Shown: positions 51,585 to 59,789 of the stretch, in pieces
Layout: each line of letters begins with the position of its first letter
Position numbering within the stretch: position 1 is the stretch's first letter
Source of the DNA: Mycobacterium sp. 852002-50816_SCH5313054-b
Lineage (GTDB): Bacteria > Actinomycetota > Actinomycetes > Mycobacteriales > Mycobacteriaceae
Length of the DNA: 64,000 nt
Assembly (NCBI RefSeq): GCF_001667185.1
Contig: NZ_LZIC01000126.1
Location: 58,258-122,257 of the forward strand
Reading direction: 5' to 3'
Translations under genes and position numbers: made by a program
The notes under the pieces: model-generated
Databases searched by the model: none
The model's input: only the letters and a program-made list of their open reading frames with translations
Told to the model about the DNA's origin: nothing

Positions 51585-51606
51585 TTAAGTCAAGCAATTG
51601 ATTTAA
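51585..51606. promoter_or_regulatory. palindrome, TetR operator copy 2 (divergent promoter)
   Basis: TTAAGTCAAGC and AATTGATTTAA form a 22-bp dyad with the same outer sequence as the copy at 50707 (TTAAGTCAAGC-NN-TTGATTTAA). It lies 28 bp upstream of the SDR start and about 85 bp upstream of the rightward NmrA-like gene, so both could be repressed. Confidence 0.72.
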
Positions 51607-51690
51607 GCCGTGGGCCGTCTCTGGTCCGCTTCGCGCAGAAGTGGAAGGGTGAGCTGACCGGTTCATCGGCTATTTCGGGAGGGTTCGATC

Positions 51691-52458
51691 ATGAAGGTTT
51701 TGGTCATCGGCGGCACTGGACTCATCGGCTCGCAGGTCATCGCGAACCTGACCGCGCTGGGACACGAGGCGATCTCGGCCTCGCCGCGCTCGGGCGTCGA
51801 CTCCGTCACCGGCGAGGGTCTCGCGGAGGCGGTGGCGGGCGTGCACACGGTGGTGGACGTGTCCAACTCGCCGTCCTTCGACGACGACCCGGTGATGCAC
51901 TTCTTCACCGCGTCGACCAGAAACCTTCTCGCGGCCGAGCGCGCCGCCGGTGTGCAGCACCACGTCGCCCTCTCGATCGTGGGCGCCGACCGTGCCCCGG
52001 ACAGTGGCTACATGCGGGCCAAGGTCGCCCAGGAGAAGCTGATCGAGGAATCGGGAAACCCGTATTCCATCGTGCGAGCGACCCAGTTCTTCGAATTCGT
52101 CAATGCCATCGCCGATTCGGCAACCGAAGGCGACACCGTCCGCCTGCCGGTCGGGGCGTTCCAGCCGATCGCCGCCAAGGACGTCGCCGCCGCCGTCGCC
52201 GGCGCAACGATCAGCGATCCGACCAACGGCATGACCAACATCGCCGGCCCCGAAAAGCGCGGCATGGATGAGTTCATCCGGGCTGCCCTTGCCGCGTCCA
52301 ACGATCCACGTCAGGTGGTGGGGGACCCCGAGGCGCGCTATTTCGGCACCCAGCTCGACGAGCACACCATCGTTCCCCTCGACAGCGAGGACCCGACGAT
52401 CTACCCCACCCGCTTCAGCGACTGGGCGGCCTCCCAGGCGACCAGCGGTGCGCATTAA
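51691..52458 (+). CDS. NmrA-like/atypical SDR NAD(P)-binding protein
   Basis: Protein of 255 residues: MKVLVIGGTGLIGSQVIANL (atypical SDR Rossmann motif GGTGLIG), HHVALSIVGADRAPDSGYMRAK (Tyr/Lys as in atypical SDR), and NPYSIVRATQFFEF. No classical active-site tetrad is required for NmrA types, so a reductase or a redox sensor are both possible. ATG start with TTCGGGAGGG upstream. Divergent from the SDR at 50745. Confidence 0.88.
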   Translation: MKVLVIGGTGLIGSQVIANLTALGHEAISASPRSGVDSVTGEGLAEAVAGVHTVVDVSNSPSFDDDPVMHFFTASTRNLLAAERAAGVQHHVALSIVGADRAPDSGYMRAKVAQEKLIEESGNPYSIVRATQFFEFVNAIADSATEGDTVRLPVGAFQPIAAKDVAAAVAGATISDPTNGMTNIAGPEKRGMDEFIRAALAASNDPRQVVGDPEARYFGTQLDEHTIVPLDSEDPTIYPTRFSDWAASQATSGAH

Positions 52459-52491
52459 GCGGCCGCGGGGATGGACCGGAGGCGAGCGCCG

Positions 52492-53235
52492 ATGCCACGA
52501 GTCGCACTGATCACCGGCGCCAGCCGGGGCATCGGTGCAGCGACCGCCCGGGTCCTCGCCGACCGCGGATTTCGGGTCGTGGTCAACCACCGCGCCAGCG
52601 GCCAACAGGCCGAGGAGGTGGTTACCGGCATCACTTCGGCCGGCGGCGAGGCCGTGGCCGTTCAGGCCGATGTCACCGTGCCCGGGGACGTCTCCGCCAT
52701 GGCCGACGAGATCGCCCGGCGCTGGGGCGGCATCGACGTGCTGGTGCACAACGCCTTGATACCGTTCGTCGTCACCTCCTTCGCCGACCTCACCTGGGAG
52801 CAGCTCGGCGGCAAGGTGGACGCGGAACTGCACGCCGCGTACATGCTCACGAAAGCGGTTGTGCCGGGCATGGTTTCGCGGGGCTACGGCCGGCTGATTT
52901 TCCTCAGCACCGGGCTGTCCCGGCGTCCCCGCGACGGGATGATCGCGCTCGGCACCGCGAAGGCGGCTCTGGACCAGTTCGTCCGATACGTCGCACTCGA
53001 GCTGGCACCGCACGGGATCACCGCCAACCTCGTCGCGCCGGCCACCGTCAGCGGAACCGCGGTGACCGGCCAGCTCACGCCCAATGGGGTGCGTGAGCTC
53101 GGAGAGGCCGCGCCGATGGGACGGCTGGTGACGCCGGATGAGGTCGCCCACACCATAGCGTTCTTGGCGAGCGAGGAGTCCGGTTTCACCACCGGGCACT
53201 ACCTGCCGATCAACGGCGGACTGGCGATGGACTGA
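52492..53235 (+). CDS. SDR with the catalytic Tyr replaced
   Basis: Protein of 247 residues with a FabG-like body: ITGASRGIGAATARVLADRG, HNALIPF in place of NNAG, Ser in FLSTGLS, and ITANLVAPATVSGTAV. The Y-x3-K motif reads L-G-T-A-K in MIALGTAKAALDQF, so the catalytic Tyr appears to be Leu. Activity by the usual mechanism is doubtful. ATG start with GGAGGCGA upstream. It ends 7 nt before the substrate-binding-like gene. Confidence 0.85.
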   Translation: MPRVALITGASRGIGAATARVLADRGFRVVVNHRASGQQAEEVVTGITSAGGEAVAVQADVTVPGDVSAMADEIARRWGGIDVLVHNALIPFVVTSFADLTWEQLGGKVDAELHAAYMLTKAVVPGMVSRGYGRLIFLSTGLSRRPRDGMIALGTAKAALDQFVRYVALELAPHGITANLVAPATVSGTAVTGQLTPNGVRELGEAAPMGRLVTPDEVAHTIAFLASEESGFTTGHYLPINGGLAMD

Positions 53236-53242
53236 TCGGGCC

Positions 53243-54106
53243 ATGCACACGATCGACCTGGCCTACGCCGGGCGCGGCATCCACGAGGAACTGGTCGCCT
53301 ATGTCGCCGATCAGGAGGGCTACTTTCAGGACGAGGGCGTCCACGTCGCCGTGCGGGACGGGATCGTCTGGGACACAGAGCGTCTGCGCTCCTGCGCGAC
53401 GATCGGCCTGGGCCGGGCGCTGTTATCGCGGCTGACCGACGGCATCGGGTGGACGGTGCTGAGCGTGAACACCCACCGCCCGTTGTTCTGGTTCCTCGGG
53501 GGCTCCGGTGTGACCTCCATGGCGGACCTTCGCGGCCGCCGGCTCGCCGTGCACGCGGCGCACACCGCCCCCGGATGCTTCGCGCGAATCGTGCTGCGCC
53601 AGCACGGCCTTGACCCCGACCGCGACCTGGAGTGTGTGGCGCGGGCCCCGGGTGACTACCAGATGGATCTGCGCCGGTTGCGCGATCGCTCGATCGATGC
53701 GGCCTATGTCGGCAGCACCCTGGCACCGGAGCAGGTAGCCGCAGAGGAAGGCTTCCACGTGCTGGCGTGGGTGGGCGACCACTTTCAGATCCCCACCGTC
53801 GGAGTGGCGGTCGATGCGACCCGCCTTCGGACCGACGCTCCCGCGGTGCAAGCGGTGGTGCGGGCCAACCGGCGCGCCCTCCGGACGCTCGCCGACCGGC
53901 CCGACCTGGCCATCGATTACATGGCGTCGTTTCTCAACCGGCTGACCCGTGACGAGGTGCGACGCCACTACGAGCGCTACATCGGCCCGTACTTCACTCC
54001 CGACGGCCGGGTGGATCTTGACGTAGCCCGCCGCGCGATCGACGCCGTCGCGGCCGAACTCGGCGTCCCTTCGACGCCCGCCGACCAGATCTACCGGCCG
54101 ATCTGA
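53243..54106 (+). CDS. NMT1/ABC-type substrate-binding-like protein without signal peptide
   Basis: Protein of 287 residues with the two-lobed periplasmic binding fold: IDLAYAGRGIHEELVAYVADQEGYFQDEGVHVAV, TSMADLRGRRLAVHAAHTAPGCFARIVLRQHG, AAYVGSTLAPEQVAAEEGFHVLAWVG. This resembles NMT1/THI5-like or nitrate/taurine binding proteins. No signal peptide or lipobox occurs and no permease or ATPase gene lies nearby, so it may be a cytoplasmic sensor or enzyme. ATG start 7 nt after the SDR stop. Confidence 0.82.
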   Translation: MHTIDLAYAGRGIHEELVAYVADQEGYFQDEGVHVAVRDGIVWDTERLRSCATIGLGRALLSRLTDGIGWTVLSVNTHRPLFWFLGGSGVTSMADLRGRRLAVHAAHTAPGCFARIVLRQHGLDPDRDLECVARAPGDYQMDLRRLRDRSIDAAYVGSTLAPEQVAAEEGFHVLAWVGDHFQIPTVGVAVDATRLRTDAPAVQAVVRANRRALRTLADRPDLAIDYMASFLNRLTRDEVRRHYERYIGPYFTPDGRVDLDVARRAIDAVAAELGVPSTPADQIYRPI

Positions 54107-54197
54107 GCGCGCACACGCCGGTACTTGCGTTCCGGCCAACGGCCGAGCACGGTATAAGGCGCCCGGGGGCGATTTGACCGGAAACGAGGAGCGCTCA

Positions 54198-55805
54198 ATG
54201 CCCGTGGTACCCACCAGCGGGGCACCCTTCGACGCTGCGCGGCTCAGCAGGCGCGGCTTCATGGCCGCCGGCATCGCCGGCGGCCTCGCGCTGACGGGCT
54301 GCAGCCAACCCAACCCCCAACCATCGGGCACCGCAGCGCAAATGGCCGCGGCCATCGCCGCCGCCGAGAAGGCGCGGCCGCACAGCGGGCGCACCGTGAC
54401 CGCCAGCCTGACGCCCCAGCAGGTCCAGGTCGACCTCGGCGGACCGATCGCCCGTACCTTCGCCTACGGCAACAGCATCCCGGGACCGCTGATCCGGGCC
54501 AAGGTCGGTGACGAACTCGTCGTCACCGTCTCGAACCGGCTGGACCATCCGACGTCGGTGCATTGGCACGGCATCGCGCTGCGCAACGACATGGACGGCG
54601 CCGCGCCCGCGACCCCGAACATCCCGGCGGGCCAGGACTTCACTTACCGGTTCTCCGTGCCGAATTCGGGCACCTACTGGGGCCATCCGCACACCGGTCT
54701 GGACGCCGACATGGGACTTTACCTGCCGGTGATTGTCGACGACCCGAGCGACGGCGATTACGACGCCGAATGGATTGTTGTCCTTGATGATTGGACGGAT
54801 GGCGTAGGGAAAAGCCCCCAGCAGCTCTACAGTGAGCTCACCAGTCCGAATAAGCCCAGTCGCTCGAACATGCCGACGACGACGTCGACGACGTCGACGA
54901 CATCCATGACCTCGGCCAGCCCAACAACCTCGACCACGCCGACGTCCGGGATGCCGGAGATGCCTGGCATGTCCGACAACGGCGGCAGTAAGAGCGATCT
55001 GCTCGGCGGCGACGCGGGGGACATCGGCTACCCCTACTACCTGGTCAACGGCCGAATCCCGGCGGCGCCCACGACATTCAACGCGAAGCCGGGCCAGCGC
55101 ATCAAGATCCGATTCATCAACACGGGCTCCGATACCGCGTTTCGCGTCGCACTGGCCGGACATTCGATGACGGTCACCCACACCGATGGTTATCCCGTGG
55201 TGCCCACCGAGGTCGACGCTCTGCTGATCGGCATGGCGGAACGCTACGACGTCATTGTGACCGCGGCCGACGGCGTCTTCCCGCTGGTCGCGCTCGCAGA
55301 AGGAAAGGACGACCTGGCCCGCGCGCTGCTGTCCACCGGAACCGGCAGCCCACCCGACCCGGGTTTTCAACCGGCCGAGCTCGGCAAGCGGGTCGGCACT
55401 ATCGGAATGTTCACGGCCACAACGCCGGTCAACCTGGGCCGGCCCCAGCCCGACCTCAACCTCCCCGTCGTGCTGGGCGGCAACATGGTGCAATACAACT
55501 GGACGATCAACGGCAGGCCCTACAGCAACACGGACCCGCTCCACGTCCGGGAGGGCGAGCGGCCCACCATCACGTTCGACAACCCCACGATGATGTACCA
55601 CCCAATTCACCTGCACGGGCATACTTTCCAGCTGATCAACGCCGACGGCAGCCCGGGTGCCCGCAAGGACACCGTCATCGTGCTGCCCAAGCAGAAAGTG
55701 CTCGCCGTGCTGGTCGCCGACAACCCTGGCCTGTGGCAGTTGCACTGCCACAACACCTACCACCAGGACGCGGGCATGCAGACCCGGCTGGACTACACGT
55801 TCTGA
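54198..55805 (+). CDS. multicopper oxidase, Tat-exported lipoprotein (MmcO-like)
   Basis: Copper-dependent oxidase of 535 residues, exported by the Tat pathway: LSRRGFMAAGIAGGLALTGC contains the twin-Arg and a lipobox Cys. Copper motifs in order: HWHGIAL, GHPHTG, HPIHLHGHTF and HCHNTYHQDAGM (T1/T2/T3 sites). In the middle is a low-complexity insert of Thr, Ser, Pro and Met (about 54870-54980). Start ATG 54198 with GAGGAGCG upstream; a TTG 24 nt upstream is weaker. Ortholog-like to MmcO, which confers copper resistance in M. tuberculosis by oxidising Cu(I). Its link to the catabolic genes is not evident. Confidence 0.93.
   Translation: MPVVPTSGAPFDAARLSRRGFMAAGIAGGLALTGCSQPNPQPSGTAAQMAAAIAAAEKARPHSGRTVTASLTPQQVQVDLGGPIARTFAYGNSIPGPLIRAKVGDELVVTVSNRLDHPTSVHWHGIALRNDMDGAAPATPNIPAGQDFTYRFSVPNSGTYWGHPHTGLDADMGLYLPVIVDDPSDGDYDAEWIVVLDDWTDGVGKSPQQLYSELTSPNKPSRSNMPTTTSTTSTTSMTSASPTTSTTPTSGMPEMPGMSDNGGSKSDLLGGDAGDIGYPYYLVNGRIPAAPTTFNAKPGQRIKIRFINTGSDTAFRVALAGHSMTVTHTDGYPVVPTEVDALLIGMAERYDVIVTAADGVFPLVALAEGKDDLARALLSTGTGSPPDPGFQPAELGKRVGTIGMFTATTPVNLGRPQPDLNLPVVLGGNMVQYNWTINGRPYSNTDPLHVREGERPTITFDNPTMMYHPIHLHGHTFQLINADGSPGARKDTVIVLPKQKVLAVLVADNPGLWQLHCHNTYHQDAGMQTRLDYTF
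54870..54980 (+). repeat. Thr/Ser/Met-rich low-complexity insert within the multicopper oxidase
   Basis: Short ACGACG/TCGACGACG-type repeats encode MPTTTSTTSTTSMTSASPTT, then STTPTSGMPEMPGM. It is a simple-sequence tract inside the oxidase, about 37 residues, likely an exposed linker; the Met residues may bind copper, as in Met-rich loops of other copper oxidases. Confidence 0.7.
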
Positions 55806-55808
55806 CCC

Positions 55809-56630
55809 TCAGGCCACCGCGAAGAAGCCCAGCAGCAACTCGTTGATCGCCGTCGCCCGCTCGATCTGCGGGCAGTGACCCGCCCCGGGGATCACCTCCG
55901 AGCGGGCGCCCTCGATCTGCTTCGCGATCTGCTCGGCCCAGCCCGACGGGAGGAGCTTGTCGTCGCCCCCCTCGACGACAAGCGTCGGCACGCCGATGCT
56001 CTCGTAGGCGCGCGCGCTCGACGGGGTCGAAGACGGTGCGGCGTCAGGGCGACGAAATCGGGCCGCCGCCACCGCCTCCCACGCGCCGGGTGCGGTGCTC
56101 GACTCGTAGCGGCGGCGGACGTAATCCTCGTCGGCCGGGTAGCCGGGATCGTAGAACAACGCCTCGACGATGCGACGCATCGCCGGCAGGGTCGCGTCGT
56201 ACTGCTGCAGCGCGTCGAAATGGCGGTTCTGTTGGATCTCCCCGCCGCCGCAGATCGCCACCAGGCTGCGGATCGGCAGCCGTGGGCTGTCGGACGTGGC
56301 GTCGCTCAGCAGGTTGATGGCTCCCATCGAGTTGCCGACGAAGTGTGCGGAGTCGACGCCCAGCAGCTCACAGAACCGCGCGACGTGGCGAATTCGCATG
56401 CCACGGCCGTCGACGAAGTCGATGACCTTGGCCGACTGTCCGAACCCCAGCTGGTCGGGCGCCAGCACCCGGTACCGCGTGGCGAGCGCGGCGATGTTGC
56501 GTTCCCACCCCAGTTCGGCGCTGCCGCCGAACTCGCCGCCGTGCAGCAGCACCACCGGGTCGCCTTCGCCGGCCTCCAGATAGCTGGTGGCCAGCCCGTC
56601 GACCAGCATCGTCCTGCGAGAGAACTCCAT
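55809..56630 (-). CDS. alpha/beta hydrolase of the meta-cleavage-product hydrolase (MhpC/HsaD-like) type
   Basis: Protein of 273 residues: VVLLHGGEFGGSAELGW (oxyanion loop), nucleophile elbow FVGNSMGAIN with Ser, acid in VEGGDDKLLP and His in PGAGHCPQIE. The GNSMG elbow is shared with MhpC, BphD and HsaD C-C bond hydrolases, which cut the product of extradiol ring cleavage. The extradiol dioxygenase sits at 61520 in the same operon. ATG start overlaps the cyclase stop (TGATG). Last gene of the operon. Confidence 0.88.
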   Translation of the reverse strand: MEFSRRTMLVDGLATSYLEAGEGDPVVLLHGGEFGGSAELGWERNIAALATRYRVLAPDQLGFGQSAKVIDFVDGRGMRIRHVARFCELLGVDSAHFVGNSMGAINLLSDATSDSPRLPIRSLVAICGGGEIQQNRHFDALQQYDATLPAMRRIVEALFYDPGYPADEDYVRRRYESSTAPGAWEAVAAARFRRPDAAPSSTPSSARAYESIGVPTLVVEGGDDKLLPSGWAEQIAKQIEGARSEVIPGAGHCPQIERATAINELLLGFFAVA

Positions 56631-57622
56631 CACTTGATCGCGATCGGATTCACCGGGGAGCCCACGGCGCCAACGACTCTCAGCGGGGGGGCGACGAGCT
56701 GGAATTCGTAGACCCCGTCCGCGGCGCAGTCGGCCGCCAGCGCGCCGAGGTCCCAGTACTCGCCGAACATCATCCCCATGTCCCGCAGGCACAGCAGATG
56801 CAGGGGGAAGGTTATCCCATCGACGCCGGATACCAGGTCTTCGACTTGGAGATTGTCGGCCGCGACCGCCGCGACCTCGTGATCGTGCAGCCACGAGGCA
56901 CAGCGCCAGTCCAGCCCCGAGTAGCCCTCCATCTTGTTCCCGGTTTCGAGGAACCTGGTCCACCAACCGGTGCGGATCAACACGATGTCGCCCCGCCCGA
57001 CCGTCACCCCTTGTGTGCGAACGACGTCGTCCAGCTCCTCCGGCGTGATCGGGTTGCCCGCTTCCAGGAAGACCTCCGCGCCGCGATGGCGCACGAGGTC
57101 AAGTAACACCCCACGCGAGGTGATGCCCTTACCGTCGACCTTGTCGATGCCGCAGTGGAACGCCCCCATGCTGGTCACCGAATCCGCCGGGAAGCCGTTG
57201 TAGAGCTGGTCGTCGTAGTAGACGTGCGACAGCGCGTCCCACTGGCTGGCCGCCTGCAACGGCATGATGATCATGTCGTCGTTGAAGCGGAACGGATTGT
57301 CGGCGGTCATATATCCACTCAGCTGCTTGGCCAACGGGTTTCGCGCCCAGTCGGAGCCGTACCTGGCCAGCGTGTTCACATCGCCACCGTCCACGGTCAT
57401 GACGTGCACCGGGTTGTGCCGAAACTCGAAGGCGCCCTGCGGCCCCGACGCACCGAAATCCACACCGAGCGGAAATACCTTCCCGTGGCGGACCAGACTG
57501 GCGGCCTGGGCAACCTTCTCGGCGGTGATGAAGTTCAGCGTGCCCAGCTCGTCGTCGGCTCCCCACCGCCCCCAGTTGGAGACGTCGCGGGCGGCCCGCC
57601 GGAAATCGGTTACGCCGGCCAC
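56630..57622 (-). CDS. cyclase-family (kynurenine formamidase-like) metal-dependent hydrolase
   Basis: Protein of 330 residues with the long N-terminal layout of bacterial cyclase-family proteins: WGRWGADDELGTLNFITAEKV, NPVHVMTVDGGDVN, PLQAASQWDALSHVYYD, KVDGKGITSRGVLLD and IVLIRTGWWTRFLE. The H-x-G-T-H-x-D metal motif is changed to QWDALSHVYYD, as in a distinct subgroup. Such enzymes hydrolyse lactones or amides. The start overlaps the SDR by 13 nt. Role after ring cleavage is inferred. Confidence 0.86.
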   Translation of the reverse strand: MAGVTDFRRAARDVSNWGRWGADDELGTLNFITAEKVAQAASLVRHGKVFPLGVDFGASGPQGAFEFRHNPVHVMTVDGGDVNTLARYGSDWARNPLAKQLSGYMTADNPFRFNDDMIIMPLQAASQWDALSHVYYDDQLYNGFPADSVTSMGAFHCGIDKVDGKGITSRGVLLDLVRHRGAEVFLEAGNPITPEELDDVVRTQGVTVGRGDIVLIRTGWWTRFLETGNKMEGYSGLDWRCASWLHDHEVAAVAADNLQVEDLVSGVDGITFPLHLLCLRDMGMMFGEYWDLGALAADCAADGVYEFQLVAPPLRVVGAVGSPVNPIAIK

Positions 57623-58437
57623 GGCGCTCCTTCCTCAAGCTCACGGGCGATCGCCGCGCCCACGTTTCCACCGTCGACCCACAACACCTGGCCCGAGATA
57701 TAGCTGGCCGCACGGCTATTCAGAAACAGTAAAACCGAGGCCTGTTCGTCCGGCCCGGAAACACGCCCCAACGGCTTGGGTATGTCGTCGAGGAAGCCCT
57801 GCCCGTAGGCGGTGCGCAGCTGATCGAGGATCGGGGTTTCGGTGACCCCCGGGCCGGTGCAGTTGATCCGGATGCCCCGGGCGCCAAGCGGCACGGCGTT
57901 TTGCATGGTGTACAGGATGATCGCCTCTTTGGACAATTGGTAGCCGCCGCCGGCCAGCGCATCGGGGTGGGCCTGACACCATTCGATCCCTTGCCGCATA
58001 TTCGCCGTGTTGAGCAGCGGCGCCACCGCCCGCAGATGGTCCCGGTATCCCGCGGCCGCGAGCGAGGAGACGCTGACGATCGACGACCCCGCCGGCATCT
58101 TCTCGATCAGCGCCTCGGTGACATGCCGCAGCCCGAGGAAGTTGATGGCCACCACCAGCGGGGGGTTGCCGATCCCGGACGAGACGCCGGCCACGTTGAA
58201 CAGCGCGTCGACCGGCCCGTCGATGGACGCGACCGCGCGGTCGATCGAATCCGGGTCGGCGAGGTCGATCACGTGAAACCCGTTGAGCTCGAAGGGGGGC
58301 CGGCGCTTGTCCAGGCCGACAACGTCGGCCCCGAGGTCGGTGAGCTGCCGCACCACGTGCTCGCCGATGCCCGACGCGCATCCGGTCACTACCGCGCGGC
58401 GGCCGTCGTAGCGCCACAGCTCGTCGAGTCGTCCCAC
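57610..58437 (-). CDS. short-chain dehydrogenase/reductase
   Basis: SDR of 275 residues: TGCASGIGEHVVRQL, FNVAGVSSG, Ser in VSVSSLAA, catalytic Tyr/Lys in YQLSKEA and C-terminal YISGQVLWVDGG. It has an insert near residue 135 (GYRDHLRAVAPLLNTANMRQG) as in 3-alpha-hydroxysteroid dehydrogenase-like SDRs. GTG 58437 chosen with GGAAG upstream; a longer frame upstream would overlap the luciferase-like gene. Start region 31 nt after the luciferase-like stop. Confidence 0.9.
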   Translation of the reverse strand: MGRLDELWRYDGRRAVVTGCASGIGEHVVRQLTDLGADVVGLDKRRPPFELNGFHVIDLADPDSIDRAVASIDGPVDALFNVAGVSSGIGNPPLVVAINFLGLRHVTEALIEKMPAGSSIVSVSSLAAAGYRDHLRAVAPLLNTANMRQGIEWCQAHPDALAGGGYQLSKEAIILYTMQNAVPLGARGIRINCTGPGVTETPILDQLRTAYGQGFLDDIPKPLGRVSGPDEQASVLLFLNSRAASYISGQVLWVDGGNVGAAIARELEEGAPWPA

Positions 58438-58468
58438 CGCACTTCCTAAATCGGGAGGTTTCCCGGTC

Positions 58469-59770
58469 TCACTTGCCCTGTTGTTCCTTGAGGCGCTGCG
58501 CCGCCTGGACGCGGCCCTCGTTGATCTCCGCCATGGCTTCGGGGATCTCGCTGGCGGTGAACTTGTCGCGGCCGGTGGGCAGGCCGCCGAACGCGTACGT
58601 CTCATCGAATTGCGGTGCGCTCGACACCGGCCGGCGCGCCTCGACCTTCTCGATGACCGGCGCCAGTCGCTTGGCCTTGGCGGCGACCGCCTTGGCGTCG
58701 CGCTCGATGAACTCCGGCAACACCTCTTTGCCCATCAGCTCGATGGATTCCATCGTGCCCTCGTGGCTACGCGGATTGAGCAGCAGGATAATCTCGTCGA
58801 CGCCACTTTCCTCGTAGCCCCGCAGGAATTCGCGCACCGTGGCCGGTGATCCGATGGCGCCGCGGCCGGGACCGTAGGCCAGCGTCGGGTCCTTTTCGAC
58901 CTCCTCGAGGTAACGCTTCCACACGCCGGTGCGGCCCGGGCTGTGCATCCCGGTCAGGTAGTAGTGCATGATTCCGAAGGAGAAGAACCCGCCGCCCTGG
59001 CCGAGGCGGTCGAGCGCCTGCTCGTCGGTCTTGGCGACCATCATCGACAGGTCGCCACCGATGGCCAGGATGTTCGGGTTGATCTGCGGCGTGATGGGCG
59101 CGCCATTCTCCTCGAACTCCTTGTAATAGCCGTTGACCCGTTCGGTGAGCGGCCCCGGGCCGGTGTAGGCGAAACTCAGCGCGCCGATGCACTTTTGGGC
59201 GGCCATCTGTACGCTCGCCGGCCGCGTGCACGCGACCCAGACCGGTGGATGCGGCTTTTGCATCGGCTTGGGGATGACGTTACGGGGCGGCATCTGAATT
59301 TGCTCGCCCTTGAAACCCGTGAACGGCTCCTCGATCATGCAGCGGATCGCCACCTCGAGGGACTCCTCCCACTGCGCGCGCTTGTCGGCGGGATCGACGT
59401 CGAATCCGCCCAACTCACCGACGGAGGACCCTTCCCCGGTGCCGAACTCGACGCGCCCGTTGGACAGCAGGTCGATGGTGGCGACGCGCTCGGCCACCCG
59501 GGCGGGGTGATTGACCGCGGGCAGCAGGTGCATGATGCCGAACCCCAGCCGGATGTTCTCGGTCCGCTGGCTGGCCGCGGCCAGGAAGATCTCCGGCGCG
59601 GTGGAGTGGCAGTACTCCTCGAGGAAGTGATGCTCGGTGAGCCACACGGTGGAGAACCCGGCCTTGTCCGCCGCCTCGACCTCGTCCAGGGAGTCCTGCA
59701 GCAAGACCCGCTCGTCGTCGGGCGCCCAGGGCCGCGGCAGGGCGAATTCGTAGAACAGTGAGATTTTCAT
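58469..59770 (-). CDS. luciferase-like (LLM-class) flavin/F420-dependent oxidoreductase
   Basis: Protein of 433 residues of the LLM TIM-barrel family: MKISLFYEFALPRPW, WLTEHHFLEEYCHSTAPEIFLAA, LGFGIMHLLPAVNHPARVAERVA, GRVEFGTGEGSSVGELGGF and KPHPPVWVA. It could be an FMN monooxygenase (with a separate reductase) or an F420-dependent dehydrogenase; the sequence alone does not decide. ATG start with AGGAGGTAG upstream. Co-transcribed with the KstD-like flavoprotein. Confidence 0.92.
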   Translation of the reverse strand: MKISLFYEFALPRPWAPDDERVLLQDSLDEVEAADKAGFSTVWLTEHHFLEEYCHSTAPEIFLAAASQRTENIRLGFGIMHLLPAVNHPARVAERVATIDLLSNGRVEFGTGEGSSVGELGGFDVDPADKRAQWEESLEVAIRCMIEEPFTGFKGEQIQMPPRNVIPKPMQKPHPPVWVACTRPASVQMAAQKCIGALSFAYTGPGPLTERVNGYYKEFEENGAPITPQINPNILAIGGDLSMMVAKTDEQALDRLGQGGGFFSFGIMHYYLTGMHSPGRTGVWKRYLEEVEKDPTLAYGPGRGAIGSPATVREFLRGYEESGVDEIILLLNPRSHEGTMESIELMGKEVLPEFIERDAKAVAAKAKRLAPVIEKVEARRPVSSAPQFDETYAFGGLPTGRDKFTASEIPEAMAEINEGRVQAAQRLKEQQGK

Positions 59771-59789
59771 TTGCTACCTCCTATGAGCA

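Noticed and set aside
51670..53250. Minus-strand open frame of 526 codons opposite the NmrA-like and SDR genes
   Set aside because: No recognisable domain; the plus-strand genes have full SDR motifs.
54107..54197. Possible promoter for the multicopper oxidase (TATAAG at 54153)
   Set aside because: The only TTG-type -35 candidate is about 22 nt away, too far for a confident sigma-A promoter call.
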